A stretch of 64,000 nt of DNA from Actinomycetospora sp. NBRC 106378 (GTDB taxonomy: Bacteria; Actinomycetota; Actinomycetes; Mycobacteriales; Pseudonocardiaceae). Of the stretch, positions 58,168 through 64,000 are shown piece after piece. How positions within the stretch are numbered: position 1 is the first letter of the stretch; the number at the start of each line of letters is the position of its first letter. The stretch is taken from contig NZ_BSTT01000021.1 of the NCBI RefSeq assembly GCF_030269685.1, positions 21,054-85,053 on the forward strand. Reading direction: 5' to 3'. The notes under the pieces are model-generated. The model was not told the origin of the DNA and searched no databases. It saw only the letters and a program-made list of their open reading frames with translations. Made by a program: the position numbers and the translations under genes.

Positions 58168-58989
58168 TCATCCCCGGCCGAACCAGTCCATCGCCTGGTG
58201 GACCACGGGGAGGAGCACCGTGCGGGGGGTGAGGCGTCCGGAGAGGGCGCTGAGCTGGTTGACCACGCCGGGGACGACGCTGCGGTGACCGGCGACCATC
58301 GCCGCGACCCCCGCCTCCGCCACGTCCGCGGCCTCACCGACGGTGAAGCCGGGGGCGCGGTCGAACGCCTCGGTCCCGGCGGCGTCGGCGAAGCCGGTGC
58401 GGGTGAGGCCGGGGCTCAGGGCGGTGAGGGTGACGCCGGTGCCGGCGAGCTCGGTGTGCACCGCCTCGGAGAACGACTGCACGAACGCCTTGCTCGCCGC
58501 GTAGCTCGCGACGCCGGGCAGGGGCTGGAAGGCGGTGATCGACGAGACGTTGAGGATCGCCGCCGTGCGACCCGTCGCCCGGGCCCGCGGGACGAAGGCG
58601 CGCACCGCGGCGACCGAGAGGTCGTGCAGGGCCAGCACGTTGACCCGGATCAGGCCGTCGAGCGCGTCGGGGTCGGCGTCGACCACCCGGCCCGTCACCC
58701 CGAACCCGGCCGCGTTGACGAGGCCGACGATGCGCTCGTCGCGCTGCAGGAGCTCGCGGACGCCGGCGCGGGCGGCGTCGTCGCCGAGATCGGCCGCGTG
58801 GACCTCGCTGGGCAGCCCGCTGCGGTCACCGAGCTCGGCCGCGAGCTCCGTCAGTGCGTCCTCACGCCGCGCGACCAGCACCGTGGGATAGCCCCGCGTG
58901 GCGAGGGCGTGGGCGACCTCGGCGCCGATCCCGGAGGAGGCACCGGTGACGAGGACGTGGGTGTCGGGTCCGGGCGGCGGCAGCGGCAT
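58168..58989 (-). CDS. Short-chain dehydrogenase/reductase (classical SDR)
   Basis: 273 residues. TGASSGIG cofactor motif at residue 15, NAAGFG (NNAG type), Ser in LNVSSITAF, and YAASKA supplies the YxxxK pair. Substrate unknown (a lipid or ketone is possible). First gene of a unit with the PPOX protein, and divergent from none. Confidence 0.92.
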   Translation of the reverse strand: MPLPPPGPDTHVLVTGASSGIGAEVAHALATRGYPTVLVARREDALTELAAELGDRSGLPSEVHAADLGDDAARAGVRELLQRDERIVGLVNAAGFGVTGRVVDADPDALDGLIRVNVLALHDLSVAAVRAFVPRARATGRTAAILNVSSITAFQPLPGVASYAASKAFVQSFSEAVHTELAGTGVTLTALSPGLTRTGFADAAGTEAFDRAPGFTVGEAADVAEAGVAAMVAGHRSVVPGVVNQLSALSGRLTPRTVLLPVVHQAMDWFGRG

Positions 58990-59013
58990 CCCGGCCCTGT
59001 ACCCACTCGCCGG

Positions 59014-60924
59014 TCACCACGACCAGAGTCGCGACCACCAGCTCTCGGTCCCCGACGCCGGCGTCAGGTCGGTGACCGCGCCCGACGTCTCGTACTCGAA
59101 GGACTGCCCGTCGGAGGACTGCGCGGAGTAGACCGTCTTCTCCCCGCCGTCGGACGACGTGACGCTGCGCTTGGTGACGCTGTTGCCCTCGCCGTCGGAG
59201 GTGGTCGTCTCCTTGACCGTCGACCCGTCGGAGCCCTTCGAGGTACTCGATCTCACCGACGAGCTCGACGACCGGGAGGTCGGCTTCGAGCTGGAACTGC
59301 TCTTCGCGCTCGAACTGCTCTTCGCGCTGGAGCTGCTCTTCGCGCTGGAGCTGCTCTTCGCGCTGGACGACCTCGAGCTCGACGGCTCGGCGGAGGACGG
59401 CGTGGTCGTCGCGTCCCCGTCGTCGGCGGACTCACGGGTGGTCGTGACCTCGACGCTCGAGGCGTCGGCCGACCTCGTCGTCGTCTGCACGGTGCGCGAC
59501 CGGCTCGTCGGGTCGGTCTGGGTGGACCGGGTGGTCACCGCGCCGCTCCCCGGGTCGACGCTGCGGCTGCGGGTGGTGGTGACGCCGGTCGTCGGGTCGG
59601 TGGCCGTGGTCTCCGGCTCGTCGCCCGCCGCCGTGCCCGTCCCGGGGATCCGGATGCGGGTGCCCGGCGCTGACGTGGCCGTCGGGGCGGCGCCCGCCGT
59701 GCCGGTGCGGCTGCCCGGTGCGCGGGTGGCCGTCGGGTCGTCGTCGCCGGTACCCGTCCGGGCGCCGGGACCCGTCGTCGTCGTGATCGCGTCGGACGTC
59801 CCGGGCGGGGCGTCGGTGGACGCGGACCCGAGGGTCGGGATGGGCCAGCCGTCGGGCAGCGCGCCCGTCGTCGTGCCACCCGTGGGGGTGCGCGTGGGCG
59901 TGAGGGTCGAGCCGGTGCCGGTCGAGGTGGCCTCGCCGGGCAGGTCGGCCGTGGTGGTCGCCGACGACGGTGCGTCCGAGCTGCTCGGGCCGAGCAGCGG
60001 GATCGGCCACCCGGCAGGGGCCACCGCCGGCAGGGTCGCGGTGCGCGGGGCGACCTTCCCGCCGATCTCCGGGACCTTCTCCGCGGCCTTCTCGGCGGCC
60101 TTCTCCGCGGGCTTCTCGGCGGGCTTCTCGGCGGGCTTCGGCTTCTCGACGACCTGGTCGCCCTTGTCCTCGGCGCGGCCTCCGCCGTTGCCTCCGCCGT
60201 TGCCCTGCGGAGCACGGGCGCGGGTCTCGTCGCGCTCGCGGGTGCGCTCCGGGGGCTCGCCTCCACCGCCCAGCACCCGACCCGGCAGATCGAGCACTCC
60301 CGGGCGGTCGGGCGTCACGGCCGGCGCGGGAGCCACGGGCGCGGCCGGGGACGCCGGTGCGGTGTTCGGCGCGGGCACGACCGGTGACGCGGGCGCAGCG
60401 GCCGGGGCCGACGTCGAGGCCGGCGCCGGAGTCGGCGAGGACGCACCGCCGGGCACGATCGGGTCGAGCGGCGGGTCCCAGCCCGCGGGCGTGCTCGTGG
60501 CCGGTGCCGGGGCGCTGCCCTGCGGACGCGCACCGGGCAACGGGATCGGCGTCAGGGGTGGCGCGAGGGAGTCGTCGGGGTCAGCCGACCCGGAGCCGGG
60601 CAGGCCGAGGCCGGGTCTCGCGGCGTCGTCCTGCGTCGGCCGCGAGCCGGGCGACGAGCCGTACCCGCTAGCGGGCGCGTCGGACGGATCCGACTCGACG
60701 GACTCGTCCGACTCGGGCACGAGCGTGCGCGAGGTGCCGGCCGTCCCGGCGGCCTGCTCGCTCGGCCCGGGCGGCGCGACGACGGTGCGCCCCACCCCGA
60801 GGGCCGCCGCCGTGACCGCCACGGCGAACAGCCCCGTGACCGCCGTGCTGCGGGCCGACCACCGCGGCCACCTCTGCTGCCGCCGCCGACCCGTCTCCCA
60901 TCCTCCCTGGGAGCCCGAAGGCAT
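59014..60924 (-). CDS. Ser/Thr/Pro-rich membrane-anchored surface protein
   Basis: 636 residues. A cytosolic basic N-terminus, one TM span (about 35-60), then nearly all low-complexity sequence: Pro/Ala blocks, a Lys/Glu block KPAEKPAEKPAEK, Thr-rich TATRAPG and TTTRS repeats, and four tandem AKSSSS units (near 59290-59350). It ends with a short domain (EYETSGAVTDLTPASGTESWWSRLW). Shares the TATRAPG linker style with the multi-enzyme at 36555. Probably O-mannosylated and cell-wall-spanning. ATG at 60924 after AGGAG. Confidence 0.72.
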   Translation of the reverse strand: MPSGSQGGWETGRRRQQRWPRWSARSTAVTGLFAVAVTAAALGVGRTVVAPPGPSEQAAGTAGTSRTLVPESDESVESDPSDAPASGYGSSPGSRPTQDDAARPGLGLPGSGSADPDDSLAPPLTPIPLPGARPQGSAPAPATSTPAGWDPPLDPIVPGGASSPTPAPASTSAPAAAPASPVVPAPNTAPASPAAPVAPAPAVTPDRPGVLDLPGRVLGGGGEPPERTRERDETRARAPQGNGGGNGGGRAEDKGDQVVEKPKPAEKPAEKPAEKAAEKAAEKVPEIGGKVAPRTATLPAVAPAGWPIPLLGPSSSDAPSSATTTADLPGEATSTGTGSTLTPTRTPTGGTTTGALPDGWPIPTLGSASTDAPPGTSDAITTTTGPGARTGTGDDDPTATRAPGSRTGTAGAAPTATSAPGTRIRIPGTGTAAGDEPETTATDPTTGVTTTRSRSVDPGSGAVTTRSTQTDPTSRSRTVQTTTRSADASSVEVTTTRESADDGDATTTPSSAEPSSSRSSSAKSSSSAKSSSSAKSSSSAKSSSSSKPTSRSSSSSVRSSTSKGSDGSTVKETTTSDGEGNSVTKRSVTSSDGGEKTVYSAQSSDGQSFEYETSGAVTDLTPASGTESWWSRLWSW

Positions 60925-61051
60925 ACGTCTCCTGCTTTCTCCCCGACCCGCCACTCCCGATCCCGCCAGATCAGGAGATCTCGGACAGTACGCGTCCGTT
61001 AGGTCTCACGTCAGCCGTTTCGTGCATCGCGGGCCGTCGGTTACGGGCACG

Positions 61052-62233
61052 ATGGACGGCGTGGGTGCACAGCGATCGGTGCAGGCGCACGGACGTGCGT
61101 CGGACCAGCCGCACCCGTCGTCCGGAAGGGTGAACGTCAGCCCCCGACTGGAGCTCGACCTCGCGAAGATCCGCCACGCCTTCCTCACGTTCCGTGACAC
61201 GTTTTCCGTCGTCGAACCGGCTTACGCCATCAAGGCGAACCCGCATCCCGAGGTGCTCGCGCTGCTCGCCGACCTCGGGGCGAGCGCGGACCTGGCGAGC
61301 GTCGGGGAGCTCGACGCGTGCCTGCTCGCCGGGATGGACCCACGGCGCCTGACCTGGGGCAACCCCGTCAAGAAGGCCTCCGACGTCCGCGCCGCGGTCG
61401 CCGCCGGCGTCACGCGCTTCACCACCGATTCGGCCGCCGACGTCGACCTGCTCGCCCGCGAGGCACCCGGCGCGGCGGTGACGGTGCGCCTGGCGGTGGA
61501 CGACGACGGCTCCGCGACGCCCTTCGCCGGCAAGTTCGGCGTGCCACCCGAGGAGGCGGCCGCACTCCTGCGACGCGCCCGGGGGGCCGGTCTGCGGGCC
61601 CACGGCCTCGGGTTCCACCCCGGGTCGCAGCAGACCGACCCGTCGTCGTGGCGCCGCGGCATCGCCTCCGCCCGGCGCGCGGCCGGGCTCGCGGGCGTGC
61701 GCGTCGAGGAGCTCAACCTCGGCGGCGGTTTCCCGACGGCGCACGCGGCGGGTCGGGTGCCCGCGTTGCGGGAGATCGCTGACGCGATCGACGCCGAGCT
61801 CGGCGGCTGGCAGCCGCACCTCGTCGCGGAGCCCGGGCGGGCACTGGTGGCGGACGCCGGAGTGCTGGTCGCCGAGGTGGTGCTCGTGACCGAGCGCGCC
61901 GGGCGCCGGTGGGTCTACCTCGACGTCGGGCGCTACCAGGGCCTCGCCGAGACCGAGGGTGAGATGATCGTCTACCGGCTGCGCTGTCCCGAGCACGCCG
62001 AGGACGCCCCGCGGGGCCCCGTGGTGCTGGCCGGCCCGACGTGCGACGGCGACGACGTGCTCTACCGGCGGGCCGACGTGCGGCTGCCGCTGGACCTGGC
62101 CGCGGGCGACGTCGTCGAGTTCCTCGGCGCCGGCGCCTACACCTCCAGTTATGCCTCGGTCGGCTTCAACGGACTGCCTCCGCTGCCGACCGTGATCGTG
62201 ACCCCTCCTACCCCTGAGAGGACCCCTGATTGA
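61052..62233 (+). CDS. Ornithine/lysine/diaminopimelate-type decarboxylase (PLP fold III)
   Basis: 393 residues from ATG 61052; a GTG at 61130 is a possible later start. PLP Lys in VEPAYAIKANPHPE, GFHPGSQQTD phosphate loop, LNLGGGFPT, and the active-site Cys in LAGPTCDGDD. The HPGSQ and GPTCDG motifs are those of ornithine/lysine decarboxylases rather than DapDC. It makes putrescine or cadaverine, the amine acceptor of the next gene. Its stop overlaps the next start by 4 bp. Confidence 0.87.
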   Translation: MDGVGAQRSVQAHGRASDQPHPSSGRVNVSPRLELDLAKIRHAFLTFRDTFSVVEPAYAIKANPHPEVLALLADLGASADLASVGELDACLLAGMDPRRLTWGNPVKKASDVRAAVAAGVTRFTTDSAADVDLLAREAPGAAVTVRLAVDDDGSATPFAGKFGVPPEEAAALLRRARGAGLRAHGLGFHPGSQQTDPSSWRRGIASARRAAGLAGVRVEELNLGGGFPTAHAAGRVPALREIADAIDAELGGWQPHLVAEPGRALVADAGVLVAEVVLVTERAGRRWVYLDVGRYQGLAETEGEMIVYRLRCPEHAEDAPRGPVVLAGPTCDGDDVLYRRADVRLPLDLAAGDVVEFLGAGAYTSSYASVGFNGLPPLPTVIVTPPTPERTPD

Positions 62234-63486
62234 CGACCTCCGCCGTCACCCCGGCCGTACCCGCACCCTCCTTCGCGGGACGCCACGTGCTCGCCGAGCT
62301 GCGCGGGGTCTCCCCCGCGCTGCTCGGTGACGACGCCGCCGTCACTCGCGCACTCCGCACCGCCCTCGACGCCGGTGGCGCGACCGTCCTCGACGTCGTC
62401 GCGCACCGGTTCGAGCCGCAGGGCACCACGGTGCTCGCCCTGCTCGCCGAGTCCCATGCTTCGGTGCACAGCTATCCCGAGGCGGGCGCGGCGTTCGTGG
62501 ACGTGTTCACGTGCGGCGAGCACGCCGATCCGGAGCGGATCGTGGAGGTGCTCGGCCGGGAGGTCGGCGCCGTCGAGGTGCGGGCCCAGATCGTGGCGCG
62601 GGGCGCCGGACTGGCCCCCGACGCCGTCGGGCAGCGCGAGGTCGACGAGCCGCTCGCGCCCGGGATGCGGCGCCGGTGGCGGATCGACGAGGTGCTGTTC
62701 CGGGGCCGGACCGCCTGGCAGGACATGATCGTCGCGCGGACCGCCCAGGGGATCTCGCTGTTCTGCGACGGCGAACGGCAGTCGACCGAGCAGACCCAGC
62801 TCGTCTACCACGAGGCCCTCGCGGTCCCGCCGCTCCTGCTCGCGGACAAGCTGGACCGGGTGCTGATCGTCGGCTCGTCGGAGGGCGTCGTCTCGCAGCT
62901 GGCCGTCGCGGCCGGCGCGGCCGTGGTCGACCACGTCGACATCGACACCGAGTGCGTCCGCCGGTGCGCGGAGCTGCTGCCCTACGGCTACTCGCCCGCC
63001 GAGCTGGAGGCGGCCGAGGCCGGCGACGGCCCGGTGCGCGTGCACTACGCCGACGGCTGGGAGTTCCTCGCCGCGGCCGCCGAGCGGGGCGACCGGTACG
63101 ACGTCGTCATCGTGGACCTGCCCGACGAGCCGGTGGAGGTCGACGACCCCGCCCAGCACGCCCGGCTCTACGGCACCCCGTTCCTCGAGCGCTGTGCGTC
63201 GGTGCTGGCGCCGGGCGGCGTGGTCTGCACGCAGGCCGGCTGTCCGACGGTGTGGCGCAACGACACGCTGAAGCGGATGGCCGGCCGGTTCTCGTCGGTG
63301 TTCCCGACGGTGCTGCCGTACTGCTCGGACGAGCACGAGTGGGCCTACCTGACCGGCCGCCTCGACCCGGTGGAGGACCCGGTGGCGCTGGCCTCCTCGC
63401 GTCTGTCGCGGTTCCCGTCGTTGACGTCCGTGGACGCCGAGGCACTCCTGCGCGGGTCGATCCTGCCGTTCGCGGTCCGGCGCTGA
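62230..63486 (+). CDS. Fused AdoMet decarboxylase-spermidine synthase
   Basis: 418 residues. Residues about 15-130 match AdoMet decarboxylase: the self-cleavage site Glu74-Ser75 in AESHASVHSYPE gives the pyruvoyl group, and DVFTCG carries the acid/base Cys95. Residues about 145-410 match spermidine synthase: ISLFCDGERQSTEQTQLVYHEAL, the nucleotide pocket VDIDTE, and catalytic Asp in YDVVIVDLPDEP. The glycine loop is VGSSEG rather than GGGxG. Start TTG at 62230, overlapping the decarboxylase stop. The two genes alone could convert ornithine plus AdoMet to spermidine. Confidence 0.85.
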   Translation: MTTSAVTPAVPAPSFAGRHVLAELRGVSPALLGDDAAVTRALRTALDAGGATVLDVVAHRFEPQGTTVLALLAESHASVHSYPEAGAAFVDVFTCGEHADPERIVEVLGREVGAVEVRAQIVARGAGLAPDAVGQREVDEPLAPGMRRRWRIDEVLFRGRTAWQDMIVARTAQGISLFCDGERQSTEQTQLVYHEALAVPPLLLADKLDRVLIVGSSEGVVSQLAVAAGAAVVDHVDIDTECVRRCAELLPYGYSPAELEAAEAGDGPVRVHYADGWEFLAAAAERGDRYDVVIVDLPDEPVEVDDPAQHARLYGTPFLERCASVLAPGGVVCTQAGCPTVWRNDTLKRMAGRFSSVFPTVLPYCSDEHEWAYLTGRLDPVEDPVALASSRLSRFPSLTSVDAEALLRGSILPFAVRR

Positions 63487-63498
63487 CCTTCGCCGAGC

Positions 63499-63554
63499 CG
63501 AGACGTCACTGATCGGGCCCTCGGGCCTGCCCGCGCCTGATCAGTGACGTCTCG
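63499..63554. terminator. 16-bp perfect palindrome after the polyamine operon
   Basis: Arms CGAGACGTCACTGATC (63499-63514) and 63539-63554 with a 24-nt loop that can form a further GC stem. Starts 13 nt after the stop at 63486. Confidence 0.75.
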
Positions 63555-63559
63555 CCCGG

Positions 63560-63650
63560 CTTGTCGCGGTGTGCAGCCAGGCCGGCCCCACTTTGTCGTT
63601 CTGATTCACAACGACAAGGTGCTCGGCGGCCGTCGAGGGACCGCGACAAG
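63560..63650. repeat. Nested inverted repeats sharing TTGTCG
   Basis: Outer pair 63560-63570 with 63640-63650 (11 bp exact) and inner pair 63590-63600 with 63610-63620 (10 of 11). No gene is supported from 63555 to 63776. The arrangement may be an RNA stem, a protein-binding site or part of a mobile-element junction. Confidence 0.5.
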
Positions 63651-63776
63651 AGGTCGACCAAGATCAACGAGCCTTTGCGGTGGTCGGCCGGAGCCTGAAA
63701 CCATCGCAGGTGCTCGCTCGTTCCACGACCCGGCGCCGAGACGTCACCCATCCGGTTCCCGGTGCCGCGCGAGCCT

Positions 63777-63828
63777 TGTCAATACCCGGGACATGGTGGA
63801 CAGGTTGTGCCGGGGACATGGTGGACAG
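63777..63828. mobile_element. Terminal region of an insertion sequence
   Basis: Two copies of GGGACATGGTGGACA (63788-63802 and 63814-63828) near the edge of a transposase-like gene, as in IS481-type ends where two transposase-binding sites lie inside the terminal repeat. The outer end probably begins near TGTCAATAC at 63777. Confidence 0.6.
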
Positions 63829-64000
63829 TCAGCGGGTGGGGTGGGGGTGGTGGACGCCGAGCTGGAAGGTCGTCAGGCGGCTGGAGCCGTAGTAGACGTG
63901 CAGGCGGGTGCGGTCTCGGACCAGGCCGACACTGAGGCCGGCGAAGCGGCTGTCGAGTCGCAGGAGCACTCCGCCGTAGCTGAAGCGGGCGGCGCTGTTG
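63829..64000 (-). CDS. Transposase, C-terminal fragment (gene continues beyond window)
   Basis: 56 residues in view, ending at the TGA 63829-63831 and open to the window's right edge. The visible part (RFSYGGVLLRLDSRFAGLSVGLV ... LHVYYGSSRLTTFQLG) resembles the small beta-rich C-terminal domain after the integrase core in IS481-like transposases. Family identification is tentative and rests on this domain plus the terminal repeats just outside it. Confidence 0.55.
   Translation of the reverse strand, partial: NSAARFSYGGVLLRLDSRFAGLSVGLVRDRTRLHVYYGSSRLTTFQLGVHHPHPTR

Noticed and set aside
59278..59360. Regularly spaced AKSSSS-coding repeats as a possible CRISPR array
   Set aside because: They are tandem codon repeats inside a long open frame, with no spacers.
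63506..63751. 81-codon minus-strand frame after the polyamine operon
   Set aside because: Spans the terminator and nested repeats, no RBS, no family.
1..64000. tRNA, rRNA, prophage or integrase genes
   Set aside because: No cloverleaf, rRNA signature or phage structural gene was seen anywhere.

Overview
The window is very GC-rich (about 72-74% by eye), with GTG/TTG starts, 4-base start/stop overlaps, F420-type oxidoreductases, many TetR regulators and a class F sortase. This fits a high-GC actinomycete, most likely of the Pseudonocardia/Actinomycetospora type. The genus is inference; no rRNA or other marker gene is present. No tRNA, rRNA or CRISPR array was seen.

Layout. 1-632: 3' end of a formate-dehydrogenase-type iron-sulfur subunit. 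651-5989: a catabolic unit (acyl-CoA ligase, hydrolase, hot-dog dehydratase) and an MHS transporter, tied to a TetR gene by shared palindromic operators. 6207-9624: a three-subunit molybdenum hydroxylase. 9629-12160: TetR, aldo/keto reductase and luciferase-like oxidoreductase. 12176-16395: an aromatic-degradation operon (DsbA-like protein, NodB-fold hydrolase, phenol-hydroxylase-type flavoprotein, intradiol dioxygenase). 16518-25760: a drug exporter with an extra C-terminal domain, DUF998 and PPOX proteins, TetR with a TetX-like monooxygenase, NDH-2, a structured leader in front of a small protein, and an S9 peptidase. 25779-27312: a lipase-like gene and a broken phosphotransferase. 27451-30221: a surface/secretion cluster (DUF5819/SdpA-like, HTTM/SdpB-like, secreted Cys-x-Cys protein, class F sortase). 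30365-36498: acyl-CoA dehydrogenase, MFS, FMN protein, a lower-GC glycosyltransferase islet between direct repeats, and a ThDP enzyme.

36555-39749 encodes one 1064-residue membrane-anchored protein combining a cutinase-like, a polysaccharide-lyase-like and a GH12 endoglucanase domain. 39902-46228: DPP-IV-like peptidase, esterase with LysR, NAD(P)-epimerase with TetR, and a divergent pair of tiny genes sharing operators. 46271-52850: adenylate-cyclase/ATPase regulator, DinB-like protein, Crp/Fnr regulator, TrpRS. 52969-58989: small membrane protein, HIT protein, glutamine amidotransferase, F420 oxidoreductase, a large GT39-type glycosyltransferase, PPOX and SDR. 59014-60924: a Ser/Thr/Pro-rich surface protein. 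61052-63486: a two-gene polyamine operon whose second gene is an AdoMet decarboxylase-spermidine synthase fusion. 63777-64000: the end of an insertion sequence.

Palindromic DNA is a theme. Convergent genes often end in long near-perfect hairpins. A REP-like palindrome family (core AAAGCGTCGTTGCTG) occurs at least five times, and two copies are read in frame inside the glycosyltransferase gene.
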